From assembly GCF_009497155.1 (NCBI RefSeq), contig NZ_WINI01000009.1, positions 1-64,000 on the forward strand: 64,000 nucleotides of DNA. Direction: 5' to 3'. This document shows, piece by piece, positions 51,421 to 59,787 of this stretch. This stretch comes from Glaciimonas soli. GTDB lineage: Bacteria; Pseudomonadota; Gammaproteobacteria; Burkholderiales; Burkholderiaceae_D. The translations under genes were made by a program, and so were the position numbers. Numbering within the stretch: the first letter of the stretch is position 1; each line of letters starts with the position of its first letter. The notes beneath the pieces are model-generated. The model was not told the DNA's origin. It did not search any database and saw only the letters and a list, made by a program, of their open reading frames with translations.

Positions 51421-52701
51421 CTATTGACACTCTACTTCGACACTACCCTCCACCCCAGTCTGAGCATGGAACACTGACAACATCACAGCTTTGACCTCTG
51501 CCACTCTGTCCTCAGCAACAATCAAAGCATCATGCACAGGTAGTGCAACAACTCCCAACGCCTGCAGGGTCAGCAGCATTTCCACCATGATTTCACTTTC
51601 ACGGTGTATCACATCAAAACCCACGCCGGTATAAAACAGGTGTGAGATTTCCTTGTTGTGGGCTTGTATGGCCTCGGTTACTTGCTTCACTTTCATATCA
51701 CCACGGAACAGTTTCTTCGTATTCTTCGGAAAGCGTTTTATCGGTGTAGATGAAAAAGCCATTGCAGCAAACAACCGCTTAATGCCGTCTCTGTGATGTT
51801 CATATCCTGACACTGCATACGGGTCATGGTCACACGCAGCGCCAGCGATACCATACATAATCCTTGCTCCCGCTTGCGAGAAATCCAAAGTAACAGCGGA
51901 GATACCCTCAATACAGATATCACGGCGGTTTAGCTTTTTCATATCTTGCCACCATCCACCAAACAATCGACCGCCCTGAGTGAAGCTGCCGTTATTGAAT
52001 ACACGGCGTAGTCTGCGTTCATTCAGTCTGAGCACGCCATGCCCATTTAGGAAGTCAATATCTGCTGCGCCAATCCATGCATTAATTAAGTTCATGTTAT
52101 GTCTATATGAGACGGTCAGTGATGTGTCTGCATACTGCAATGGTGCGCCAGCTTCAAACGAGTTAAGCCGCCTCTGCTTCAATACAATCACCTCTTTTTC
52201 TTGATGAACACTAAAATCAGCAATGCTCAATTGCAGCGGTGCTAACCTTGCCAGCAACAACGCGCTTGCCCTGAAAGTGGTCTGTTTATTCTTGACAGGG
52301 TCAAAGACATTCACCGCCCCTATATGTACTTCTAGCAAGCCTAGCTGTCCTAAGCGGTCTAGGAGGTCAGGCAACGTCTCTGACATAACGCTGGAACGGT
52401 AGCGGTCACGGATGCCTAACTTACGCTTAGAGCGCGTCACACTAAGATAACCGCCCGGCTTTTCAAGATGATGCAATGCTGCGTCACAAATGAATGCTTC
52501 GATCTGCATCATAAACACCATGCGGTCTGCTGGCTTTCGCTTACGTCTACGTAATCCTTGTTCAGATTCGTAACTCCCAATCTCATTAGCTACATCATTG
52601 ATTAGCAATTTAAGGCTTGCCGACGTAGTTATTCTGAAAGGCGTAAACCAGCCATCACGCGTATTGCTGTCATTATCAATAACCAACTCAGGCAAGTGCA
52701 T
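51421..52701 (-). CDS. family-A-polymerase-like palm protein
   Basis: From the ATG at 52701 (AGAGG seven bases before) the product is 426 residues. A longer frame to 52791 overlaps the partner gene. Residues 271-280 (TLDFSQAGAR) resemble polymerase motif A with Asp273. Residues 303-330 (HRDGIKRLFAAMAF...) hold basic residues like motif B. ALPVHDALIVAE with His390-Asp391 resembles motif C, preceded by an amphipathic helix as in family A. The segment RRVFNNGSFTQGGRLFGGWW is typical of a widespread uncharacterised mobile-element family. No exonuclease domain is present. Polymerase activity is inferred only from these motifs. Confidence 0.68.
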   Translation of the reverse strand: MHLPELVIDNDSNTRDGWFTPFRITTSASLKLLINDVANEIGSYESEQGLRRRKRKPADRMVFMMQIEAFICDAALHHLEKPGGYLSVTRSKRKLGIRDRYRSSVMSETLPDLLDRLGQLGLLEVHIGAVNVFDPVKNKQTTFRASALLLARLAPLQLSIADFSVHQEKEVIVLKQRRLNSFEAGAPLQYADTSLTVSYRHNMNLINAWIGAADIDFLNGHGVLRLNERRLRRVFNNGSFTQGGRLFGGWWQDMKKLNRRDICIEGISAVTLDFSQAGARIMYGIAGAACDHDPYAVSGYEHHRDGIKRLFAAMAFSSTPIKRFPKNTKKLFRGDMKVKQVTEAIQAHNKEISHLFYTGVGFDVIHRESEIMVEMLLTLQALGVVALPVHDALIVAEDRVAEVKAVMLSVFHAQTGVEGSVEVECQ

Positions 52702-53350
52702 GCAACGCCTCTTGTAGCGCCTTCTGGTCGTTTTGACGCTTGTTGATTTCCTGCTGCTCAAGCCTCGCCACAACCAAACCCGCAGCGCCAAAAGTATCCT
52801 TGATAAGCTTCGTAAGTATCACCGCAGTACGTGGTCTGGTGTCACGGTAGACACGCTTAGTTTTCCCTGTGTGCAGGTCGTAATATTCGCCTGAATAATG
52901 AGGTGCTAATGCTCGCAATCGCCGCACTAGTTGTCTATCAAATCCCTCTTCAGATTTAAATTGATGAGGGCAATCATTGCGCATTAAATACATCGCAAGC
53001 ATGGCAGTAACGACCTGAATAGCATTTGCGCTATTACCCACTTTCTCGATGTTGCTCCATGCTTCTCGCTCATTACGACTGAACGCTACGCCACTCTGAT
53101 ACTCAGCATCAGCCGCCTGCGCAGACGCGATAAGAGCATCCCAGCGGTCACATAGAATCGACCAAGTTGGGTTACTTGGATTCTTCTCTATTCGTGCTGT
53201 CACCCGCTCCATGTACGGTCTGAGTGTATATAACGTAACGCTCTTTTGTTGTGGATGACCTTGCCTTCGATTACATCGTTTATGTGTTCCGCAGTAGGTG
53301 CTGTACCCGTTCGTGACGAGACTGCACCCCGGGACTTTGCATATGCCCAT
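52688..53350 (-). CDS. zinc-finger partner of polymerase-like protein
   Basis: The 220-residue product starts with a zinc finger (CKVPGCSLVTNGYSTYCGTH: CxxxxC...CxxH) followed by a basic stretch (RCNRRQGHPQQK), then a long helical body with many Arg and Asp residues. It overlaps the polymerase-like gene by 14 bases, implying coupled translation. The finger resembles those of phage HNH or primase-associated proteins. A DNA-recognition role in the pair is inferred. It is the first gene after two promoter-like motifs. Confidence 0.65.
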   Translation of the reverse strand: MGICKVPGCSLVTNGYSTYCGTHKRCNRRQGHPQQKSVTLYTLRPYMERVTARIEKNPSNPTWSILCDRWDALIASAQAADAEYQSGVAFSRNEREAWSNIEKVGNSANAIQVVTAMLAMYLMRNDCPHQFKSEEGFDRQLVRRLRALAPHYSGEYYDLHTGKTKRVYRDTRPRTAVILTKLIKDTFGAAGLVVARLEQQEINKRQNDQKALQEALHALA

Positions 53351-53461
53351 AAGCTTCCTTAAAGTTGGTAAATTGTGGTCTCCAGATGTGCTGTGACACA
53401 GGGAGTGAATGAGATATCAGTCAGCAAACGCCAGTAGAATGAGGCGAGAGAATTTGATGTA

Positions 53462-53482
53462 GCGTTAGTCGGGGTTTAGACG
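53462..53482 (-). promoter_or_regulatory. T3/T7-like promoter motif, copy 1
   Basis: On the minus strand the sequence reads CGTCTAAACCCCGACTAACG. It shares the core CTAAAnCC--ACTAACGC with two other sites and resembles the T3 phage promoter core (AACCCTCACTAAAG). It lies about 112 bases upstream of the zinc-finger gene, just beyond a terminator. This is motif similarity only. Confidence 0.35.
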
Positions 53483-53508
53483 CTATTTTCTTGATTTTGA
53501 GTTTGACT

Positions 53509-53528
53509 GCGTTAGTGTGGTTTTAGGG
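53509..53528 (-). promoter_or_regulatory. T3/T7-like promoter motif, copy 2
   Basis: The minus strand reads CCCTAAAACCACACTAACGC, close to copies at 53462 and 58873. It stands 47 bases from copy 1 in the same orientation, between the terminator at 53556 and the zinc-finger gene. Confidence 0.35.
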
Positions 53529-53555
53529 CTTACCTGAAACCGATGCGCCACAAGC

Positions 53556-53618
53556 AAAAATAGGTGCAATCAGTAACTCGCTGAAATATCCAGCGACATC
53601 CTGACGCACCTATTTTTT
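53556..53618 (-). terminator. bidirectional terminator hairpin
   Basis: Perfect 12-bp arms AAAAATAGGTGC / GCACCTATTTTT enclose an inner CGCTG/CAGCG stem, with A and T runs outside. It follows the small minus-strand genes at 53.65-54.09 kb and precedes the promoter-like motifs in leftward reading. Confidence 0.8.
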
Positions 53619-53653
53619 ACTTATCACTATTTTATTACGGACAATCTACACTG

Positions 53654-53854
53654 CTAGTACGGGTAGCACCCCACGTCACATGCATGCTCTTCGTCTTTGT
53701 ATGAGAGGATTATTTGCCAGCGTCTCAACAACAAAATGTCATAGTGGCCTGCGTCCTCGCCCTTGCATATTTCGATAAATCTATTTGGTACGTAATGACG
53801 GATGAAATTGTCACGGCAAGCAAATATTTCATACTTTCCTAAAGATATCAGCAT
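53654..53854 (-). CDS. small early-phage-like protein
   Basis: A 66-residue protein (MLISLGKYEIFACRDNFIRH...) with several cysteines and aromatic residues. It overlaps the upstream gene by seven bases and ends just before a terminator. The pattern is that of small host-takeover genes of podophages, but no family is recognised. Confidence 0.52.
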   Translation of the reverse strand: MLISLGKYEIFACRDNFIRHYVPNRFIEICKGEDAGHYDILLLRRWQIILSYKDEEHACDVGCYPY

Positions 53855-54087
53855 GAGGCAACACTCCAGAATATGCGCTTACCGCAGGTGAAATATTGAG
53901 CTGAGTGGTAGCCGTTATTATTGCTATGAGGTTCCCGCCAAGCCTCTATAAGGCGACTAAAGCCGCTACCTGATGGCTTGTGCTGTGTTGGCTCTATGCA
54001 GAATTCAAGGCGACCCACGCGGATATATATAAGGTCTTGAGAGTGTTCAATGGTGAATTGTATATTGCGGATTTGTAGTGTTGCCAT
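53848..54087 (-). CDS. small early-phage-like protein
   Basis: A 79-residue protein starting MATLQIRNIQFTIEHSQDLIYI, with beta-rich N-terminal half. AAGGTG precedes the ATG. Its end overlaps the next small gene. It lies in the phage-derived part of the island. No family is recognised. Confidence 0.55.
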   Translation of the reverse strand: MATLQIRNIQFTIEHSQDLIYIRVGRLEFCIEPTQHKPSGSGFSRLIEAWREPHSNNNGYHSAQYFTCGKRIFWSVASC

Positions 54088-54525
54088 GATGTAGAAGCAC
54101 CTTGTATCGAGTGGTTAAGCCACTTCCCCCCCACTGCTAAATGAGGAGGGCAGCAGATAGCGGGGTTAGCAGACTGGAACATCACAGCAAAACCAGCAGG
54201 CCGAAGCCTCCCCACCATCGCCGCCCATAGAAGGTACAGCAACGGGTAATCACACATCATGTATCAGTGCGCTGTGAATGAATTTCAGGCTGCTAAACCC
54301 GTTCACTAATTGTAGTGAAGCACAAAGTATACAAGCGCAGTTTACCGTTTACAAGTGTTGAATAAAAAGTGTTGAATAAATAATCAAGCTCGTACTGACT
54401 TTCTCCCATCAAAAATAAGTCTCGAATCGAAACTCCAGAGAGCATATATTGGATTTCGTCACTAGAGAAAACAACTATCGTGTCGAATGTTAATATTAAT
54501 TTTTATGTTTTCGACAAAGAATTAA
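54088..54525. other. 438-base intergenic region with a 14-bp tandem repeat
   Basis: No gene is convincing here. AAGTGTTGAATAAA is repeated perfectly in tandem at 54353-54366 and 54367-54380. The region between 54280 and 54520 is AT-rich and probably contains the promoter for the small phage-like genes. The tandem repeat may be a binding site, but two copies do not make an iteron array. Confidence 0.45.
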
Positions 54526-55572
54526 TCAGGCCTCCCTTTCTGATGGCTCCTCTGGGAGTTTAAGCTTGAGATTTCTAATGCAGTTTAGATGTTTCTCTGC
54601 GAGTCGAACAAAGTGAACGCCGATTTCGCGCGTATGCGGCGAAAATACAAGAGCGGTCATATGTCCATCACGAATTTCTTCAGAAATAATGGCTCCAGCA
54701 AAAGCTTCACCATTCTTTACATTCTCAAGAATGTAGTAAAGCGGCTTGTCGTTACTACGCTGCCATTGAAGGTGTCCATTAATAGTCACGATATCGAGTC
54801 GACAGATGTCGCCACCCGCATCGATATACACCGCATCGCCCGCCACATCGAATGTATGTGTGTGAGGCCACGCCGGACTCATAGACCGTGCTCCTTCAGC
54901 TACTGAGAATGGAATTGGAAAGGTTTTAAGAACAGTCGCTGCTGGCTCCAATGGAAATAAAATTTCAGTTGAACGCAGTAGTAACTCGTGCTGATACTCG
55001 CCAAATGTCTGAAACTTTCCGTGTTGCTTCCCTTCGCTATCAAATAGCCTATCACTACTTTGTACCAAGAAGCCATTCTTTGCACTGTGCGATACCAACG
55101 CGTAACTGGGTTCAATCCAACAAAGAAGTGCCTTTTTAAATTGGAAGTGCTCCTCTATGCTCTCTTGCATAGTAAGTTCAGGAAACTGCTCCTGAAGTGG
55201 CCGAGTCCAAGGCTTAAATTCGTAAAGCTCTACACCATGATGGGCGGCTTTCTTCTTAGCTCCCTCTGAAAATCCTGAAATTGAAACAATTGCTCGGTGT
55301 GTGACCGAGGGCATATCTGCCAATTTTATGCACAACTTCTCAACAGTAGAAACATCGAGGGGTGTGCGCTCACGCTTCACTTCATAAGCCTTGAAAGCAT
55401 GTGTTAAACCTTCAGATCCTGCTATTGTCACAGTAATATCGACGTCTCTCTTCTTCTCCGCAGCCGGGTCTAGTACCATATCTCCGAGAATGATATCGAC
55501 CGCCTCTGGAGTCGTGCGAAGGCAACATAACCCAGTCAAATATTGAACCAACATAGGAGTCAGAGTAATCAT
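54526..55572 (-). CDS. PD-(D/E)xK restriction-like protein, candidate defence gene
   Basis: The 348-residue product has in its first 110 residues a restriction-endonuclease-like core: KRDVDITVTI with Asp45, KAYEVKRERTP with Glu64-x-Lys66, and further helices, then RAIVSISGFSEGAKKKAAHH and VELYEF, as in Mrr-type folds. The remaining ~240 residues are beta-rich with no known motif and may sense DNA or a ligand. It stands alone, next to a resolvase, with no methyltransferase partner. Nuclease activity against foreign DNA is inferred. The genes around it differ in strand and composition. Confidence 0.72.
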   Translation of the reverse strand: MITLTPMLVQYLTGLCCLRTTPEAVDIILGDMVLDPAAEKKRDVDITVTIAGSEGLTHAFKAYEVKRERTPLDVSTVEKLCIKLADMPSVTHRAIVSISGFSEGAKKKAAHHGVELYEFKPWTRPLQEQFPELTMQESIEEHFQFKKALLCWIEPSYALVSHSAKNGFLVQSSDRLFDSEGKQHGKFQTFGEYQHELLLRSTEILFPLEPAATVLKTFPIPFSVAEGARSMSPAWPHTHTFDVAGDAVYIDAGGDICRLDIVTINGHLQWQRSNDKPLYYILENVKNGEAFAGAIISEEIRDGHMTALVFSPHTREIGVHFVRLAEKHLNCIRNLKLKLPEEPSEREA

Positions 55573-55650
55573 TGATATCTCACGAAGGTGACGACTGAAG
55601 TGTAGAAGTTTATCAGCACTCTAACAGCCCACTCGGTCATTAGCAGCCGC

Positions 55651-56229
55651 TTACAGCACCTTGCTGCGTACACGCATAATTGTTTGCCGGGTCGTCTCGT
55701 ACTCACGAGCGAGTAATGCCACTGCATCCCCTTTAGATAATCTGTGAAGCACTTCAAGTTGCTGCGTGTCTGAAAGCGCTGACGGCCTGCCAAACGCCTT
55801 CCCTTCGGCCTTCGCCCTGCTAATACCTGCATTCGTCCGCTCAATCAATAAGTCCCTCTCAAACTCAGCCACAGCGTTGATAACTTGCATCGTCATCTTC
55901 CCCGCTGGACTAGTCAGATCAACACCACCCAGAGCTAGGCAATGAACACGGACACCAAGCTTTGCAAGTTGCTCGACTGTTGCTCTGACATCCATAGCGT
56001 TACGCCCTAAGCGGTCTAGCTTCGTAACAATTAGCACATCACCGTTTTCCATCTTGTCTACCAAGCGGGAGAACTCATGGCGTTCAGATGCAGCAACAGA
56101 ACCACTAATAGTTTCTCGCACGATGCGATGTGTTTCTATGTTGAACCCTGCCGCCTTAATTTCAACAATCTGATTATCAGTAGTCTGGTCGGCGGTGGAT
56201 ACTCGGCAGTAAGCGAAGACTCGGGACAT
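55651..56229 (-). CDS. serine recombinase (resolvase/invertase family)
   Basis: From the ATG at 56229 (AAGGAAAG before it) the product is 192 residues. The catalytic domain starts [19 protein letters not shown] with the nucleophile Ser in the RVST motif. It has the [15 protein letters not shown] and [15 protein letters not shown] motifs and ends with a helix-turn-helix ([20 protein letters not shown]). It is a full-length small resolvase. The frame extends to 56307, but that start is unlikely. It probably resolves or inverts DNA at a nearby res-like site, or is left over from a transposon. Confidence 0.92.
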   Translation of the reverse strand: MSRVFAYCRVSTADQTTDNQIVEIKAAGFNIETHRIVRETISGSVAASERHEFSRLVDKMENGDVLIVTKLDRLGRNAMDVRATVEQLAKLGVRVHCLALGGVDLTSPAGKMTMQVINAVAEFERDLLIERTNAGISRAKAEGKAFGRPSALSDTQQLEVLHRLSKGDAVALLAREYETTRQTIMRVRSKVL

Positions 56230-56254
56230 TGTTCTTTCCTTGTGTACGAATTGG

Positions 56255-56282
56255 ATGTCCGAATAATAAAGTATGTCCGAAT
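56255..56282. repeat. direct repeats upstream of resolvase
   Basis: ATGTCCGAAT occurs at 56255-56264 and 56273-56282, 18 bp apart, beginning 26 bases before the resolvase ATG. This is a likely resolvase-binding (res) or self-regulation site. The dinucleotide symmetry expected of a full three-part res site is not evident. The rest of 56283-56694 shows no gene. Confidence 0.5.
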
Positions 56283-56694
56283 CGTTTACAAGCTTACTTT
56301 CGTACATGTTGATTTGCCCCTGTACTTATCCGTTCCATTTCGTACAGTCACCACCTCATTGTGAGGCCATCGTTTACAACCTGAATTATGTAGGCGTCGT
56401 ATGCATATGCGTACTCGGCCAAACAAGCGCACCATTCGCAGCCGCTGGCTTCTCAAAGCATGGCAAGCAAAGGGGACACGGGGGGATGAAGTGTTCTTGA
56501 GCTTATTAGAGAGGTCGCGAATTTTTCTACTAAAATATTCGACATAAATTTTAAAAGCGCGTGATTAGTACGGTTGCATGTGCCACCATATTAATTATTA
56601 AGTAGCTGTGAAGAAGCTTCCTGAAAACCTTACTAAGCACTATTTCATATGATGCAATTGAGTATTTGACTTCACTCCCATATAAAGGAAACAC

Positions 56695-56976
56695 ATGAAT
56701 GCACCGCACATCGTTATTCATCGCCATGACGTTGGCCTTTATGAATGGTCATTACAGTTCGGCCAAGAAGAAATAAATAGGGAAACAGGAGACGCCTCTA
56801 TTGCGGAATGTTTGATAGATGCTATAGGAACTTTCCCGGAAAGTGAAAAGCTTGTGCAAATCACTTATCGTGGTGTTCACATGGGCACTTTCCATACGTC
56901 GGAAATACATGAACATTCAGCAGGCGTAGCTGGGCGCATCGTGGCGTCGTATGCCGAATTAGTGCAGCACCTTTAA
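56695..56976 (+). CDS. small unknown protein before CoiA-like gene
   Basis: The 93-residue product (MNAPHIVIHRHDVGLYEWSL) has a histidine-rich N-terminus and mixed alpha/beta pattern. AAGGAAAC precedes the ATG. It lies 17 bases before the CoiA-like start and is probably co-transcribed with it. No family is recognised. Confidence 0.65.
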   Translation: MNAPHIVIHRHDVGLYEWSLQFGQEEINRETGDASIAECLIDAIGTFPESEKLVQITYRGVHMGTFHTSEIHEHSAGVAGRIVASYAELVQHL

Positions 56977-56993
56977 GAAATACACGCTCGTAA

Positions 56994-58115
56994 ATGATTA
57001 CAGAAAAATTCAAAGCTTTAAATTCTTCAATTTCTTTAAGCGCAATCCATCAGCGTATGGTGGTCTATGCTTTGAACGAGACAGAGGAGCTAACGCATGT
57101 CAATACTGTATCTCGAGGCAAGGCATGTAAGTGCAAATGCTTGTCATGCGGTGAGTCATTAATCGCTAGGCAAGGAGAACTCAAAGCACACTCTTTTGCG
57201 CACGAATCCGGTACGGAATGTCCGTATGCGGTCGAAACAATGCTGCTTTGGTTAGTTAAGGAGTTAATTTCCGCTCAAAGATATTTTGTCACGCCAGAAC
57301 TGACGATCTCCGAATCTACTCAAGGCCCTCTTCGAGAGATTGAAAATCGGGAAATTTTTCCATGCAAGAAAGTGATTGTTGATTCGATTCAATTTGAAAA
57401 ACGTAGTCACAACGCTAGACCAGATTTAGTGCTCCATAGTCGTGGTCGCGAATTATTGCTCGAAATCTTGTTTACGAAAAAGACCGAAACCAAAAAGCTT
57501 ACATCGTTTGAGAATCGTCAGTTGTCAACAATAGAAATAGACTTGTCCAGAAATCAGCTAGATACGATTGCAGATTTTGAACATATCCTATTCACAGATA
57601 GTAAGTGCAAGCGTTGGCTGTTTAACGCTAAGGAAGCAACAATCAGAAGTAATCTTCGTGCCCAAAATTTAGAACAAGTGGCGTTACAAAAAATCGAATA
57701 CGAACAGAAGAAAATTGAAAAAGAAACATTCTATGCAACTAAAAATCGGCAAAAAATTGAAGTTGCGACACAAAAAAACGAGAAGGAATACGGCCACGTC
57801 TCCAAGATGCTACCTATCCTTTTAAGTGAGAGGCCCGGCCTCACCTTTGACCTGAACAATAAGAGGATTTATTACCTTATGAAAGATGGCGGGCTGTGGC
57901 TATTGCACGGGCAACGTGAAAGCCTGTACATCGTTGCACAAAATGGCAATGAAACAGCAGTACAGTTTTTGCATGAACTTGGAATCAACTATGACGAAGT
58001 GAATCTTTGCTTCCTATCTATTCAATCACGATGCCAACTTATCATTGACCAGCTTGATCGTTTCACAAAAACGGATAAGCGTTACGTGAAAAGCGTCATT
58101 AAACGCTCCCAATAA
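56994..58115 (+). CDS. CoiA-like nuclease with zinc finger
   Basis: The 373-residue product has an N-terminal zinc-finger region (Cys45-Cys52, His66/His70, Cys76: CKCKCLSCGESL ... HSFAHESGTECPY) followed by a nuclease-like core at about residues 141-163 (ARPDLVLHSRGRELLLEILF, with Asp and Glu). A coiled coil (IEYEQKKIEKETFYATK) and a C-terminal domain follow. This is the arrangement of the CoiA competence family, thought to act on incoming DNA. In an island with few competence genes it may serve in DNA processing or defence. Activity is inferred. Confidence 0.78.
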   Translation: MITEKFKALNSSISLSAIHQRMVVYALNETEELTHVNTVSRGKACKCKCLSCGESLIARQGELKAHSFAHESGTECPYAVETMLLWLVKELISAQRYFVTPELTISESTQGPLREIENREIFPCKKVIVDSIQFEKRSHNARPDLVLHSRGRELLLEILFTKKTETKKLTSFENRQLSTIEIDLSRNQLDTIADFEHILFTDSKCKRWLFNAKEATIRSNLRAQNLEQVALQKIEYEQKKIEKETFYATKNRQKIEVATQKNEKEYGHVSKMLPILLSERPGLTFDLNNKRIYYLMKDGGLWLLHGQRESLYIVAQNGNETAVQFLHELGINYDEVNLCFLSIQSRCQLIIDQLDRFTKTDKRYVKSVIKRSQ

Positions 58116-58146
58116 AGTTTAGACGGATGTGCGAACGTAGCGTGAC

Positions 58147-58701
58147 TTAGGCCACTTTGGGTTTACGCCGTATCCCCGCCACCGCCCACACTATCGCCAC
58201 CAAGAGAACAAGGACGCAACCATACATCTTTATTCTTTCTCTTGCGTTTGCTTTATTTAGAAACTCCTGAGTTGGTGGAGCTGAAGCGTAAACTAAGCGC
58301 CCTGACACCTTCATACGAATCAGACTAGTGCCACAATAATCAGCTTGGGCAGATTCCTCTATGTGATTTCTAAGCTGTTGAAATGGTCCGTCACACCCGC
58401 CTCCTTTTCCACCGCATCCGGCTATGTGCGTCAGTTTATATTTTGCTCCGTCAAACTGCCGCAATAATATAGAGGGGCCAGAGTGAACAAGGGTGCCCTC
58501 AATTGTTTTACTAGCAACCATTTCACCAGATTCGGATACGGGGCAGATATTCTCTTTTTCTGGCTCACGTAATATATGAGTTAACGTTATTGGCAACGTG
58601 AACAACAGAGTAAAACCGGCAATGGCCAATATAGCCCAATAGCCCTCTTTGCTCTTACCTGCTTTTTCAGTCGATGCAATTTCCATAGTTTTGCTAAGCA
58701 A
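58147..58701 (-). CDS. two-helix membrane protein with cysteine-rich loop
   Basis: The 184-residue product (alternative start MEIASTEKAG at 58686) has membrane helices at about residues 22-45 (WAILAIAGFTLLFTLPITL) and near the C-terminus (YGCVLVLLVAIVWAVAGI). The periplasmic part contains a glycine/cysteine loop (IAGCGGKGGGCDGPF). It is convergent with the CoiA-like gene and lies downstream of the third T3/T7-like motif. Function is unknown. Confidence 0.68.
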   Translation of the reverse strand: MLSKTMEIASTEKAGKSKEGYWAILAIAGFTLLFTLPITLTHILREPEKENICPVSESGEMVASKTIEGTLVHSGPSILLRQFDGAKYKLTHIAGCGGKGGGCDGPFQQLRNHIEESAQADYCGTSLIRMKVSGRLVYASAPPTQEFLNKANARERIKMYGCVLVLLVAIVWAVAGIRRKPKVA

Positions 58702-58872
58702 TATCTGGTATCTGAGACACTGATTGTAGTGTGGTTATGTACGGTGGTAAGCATAGTTACGTACCACCTCAGTACAATCATGAGTAATCCAAAATGCTAT
58801 CACATGACAGCTACTAGACCACTACTAGTACACCACTAGATATCCACTATAGGTGCCAACTCTCAGCCTACT

Positions 58873-58893
58873 GCGTTAGTGGGGGTTTAGACG
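58873..58893 (-). promoter_or_regulatory. T3/T7-like promoter motif, copy 3
   Basis: The minus strand reads CGTCTAAACCCCCACTAACG followed by CAGTA, matching the T3 promoter core at about 13 of 18 positions and copy 1 almost exactly. It sits immediately after a terminator (58896-58936) in leftward reading and about 170 bases before the membrane-protein start. Confidence 0.38.
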
Positions 58894-58895
58894 AT

Positions 58896-58936
58896 AAAAA
58901 ATGAGCTAGAACCATAGTACATAAGGCTTCTAGCTC
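58896..58936 (-). terminator. leftward terminator
   Basis: GAGCTAGAA pairs with TTCTAGCTC across a short loop and is followed on the minus strand by a run of six T's (58896-58901). It ends the gene at 58971-59558, 35 bases after its stop. Confidence 0.75.
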
Positions 58937-58970
58937 GATTCACCGTTAAATTCATATACGAATTTTCTTC

Positions 58971-59558
58971 TTACTTCATGTACGTCGTCTCTACTCCGTA
59001 TTCACGCTCTACTAGAGATGGCAATTCCACCGCAGCGATTAATTCAGCCCCAGCTTTGTTAATTACCTTCGCGTTTTCCATAGCCGGTTTCCAGTCTTTG
59101 GTAATATTCACATCCTGTATTAGGTCACCGTGTATTGCGGCAGAAAACAGCGCTTCGGCGAACGCTTTACGCGCATTCGCACTGAGATACAAACAGTTAC
59201 TGTCCCACCATCTGTTGCACTCCTCCAGGACATCTTTGACATCTTGCCGCTCGTTAATTTTTGAAATCAATTTCCGCCACAATGTAAATGCCTCTTGATG
59301 AACTTGTAGACGTTTTTCGAGCGCAGCCATTCGGAGTTGCTGTTTCCCTTGTAGTTCGTCAAGCAATACAGAATGGCGATGTTCTAGCACCTTGAGTTGT
59401 GATGCATACTCGGTCTTAACCTTTTCAACCTCCGCAGTAATTTTCCCGATATCTTGACGAGTTGCAAAATTCTTAGATTTTTCCCTGATAAAGGTGGTGA
59501 GGCTACCTCCTATCAATCCGAATACCAAAGATAAAAGAGCATTCACAAATAAGTCCAT
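58971..59558 (-). CDS. membrane-anchored coiled-coil protein
   Basis: The 195-residue product has one N-terminal membrane helix (ALLSLVFGLIGGSLTTFI), a long coiled coil (about residues 35-105: KITAEVEKVKTEYASQLKVL...), and a helical C-terminal domain with conserved-looking tryptophans (ECNRWWDSNCLYL). Proteins of this plan occur as stand-alone island cargo in many bacteria, and some are suspected membrane effectors or sensors. I cannot name the family. Confidence 0.7.
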   Translation of the reverse strand: MDLFVNALLSLVFGLIGGSLTTFIREKSKNFATRQDIGKITAEVEKVKTEYASQLKVLEHRHSVLLDELQGKQQLRMAALEKRLQVHQEAFTLWRKLISKINERQDVKDVLEECNRWWDSNCLYLSANARKAFAEALFSAAIHGDLIQDVNITKDWKPAMENAKVINKAGAELIAAVELPSLVEREYGVETTYMK

Positions 59559-59787
59559 ATAAGCCCCTTTTAGGTGATAAAAGCGAAAATGTAAATTTGA
59601 GGAGTAGTTATAGTTTAATAACCCGGTACTAGACCAGCTAGAACCGCCTACAACGCCACCAAAGGCATCACTAATGGACTGTTCAATAGCTACATCATAA
59701 AGCTCTGCGCTGTGACGGGAGGTCTGTAATAGTTGTTTTTTGGAAAAAGATATATGATTCAGTTACAAAAATTAGATAGGGTTATAC

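Noticed and set aside
52688-52791. An N-terminal extension of the polymerase-like protein up to 52791.
   Set aside because: The extension lies within the partner gene, is unusually rich in Arg, Ser and Thr, and a good ribosome-binding site precedes the ATG at 52701.
51226-58850. Two CACTATAG words (minus strand near 51234, plus strand near 58849) resembling the T7 promoter core.
   Set aside because: An 8-base word is expected about twice by chance in both strands of 64 kb, and the flanks do not match each other or the T7 promoter further.
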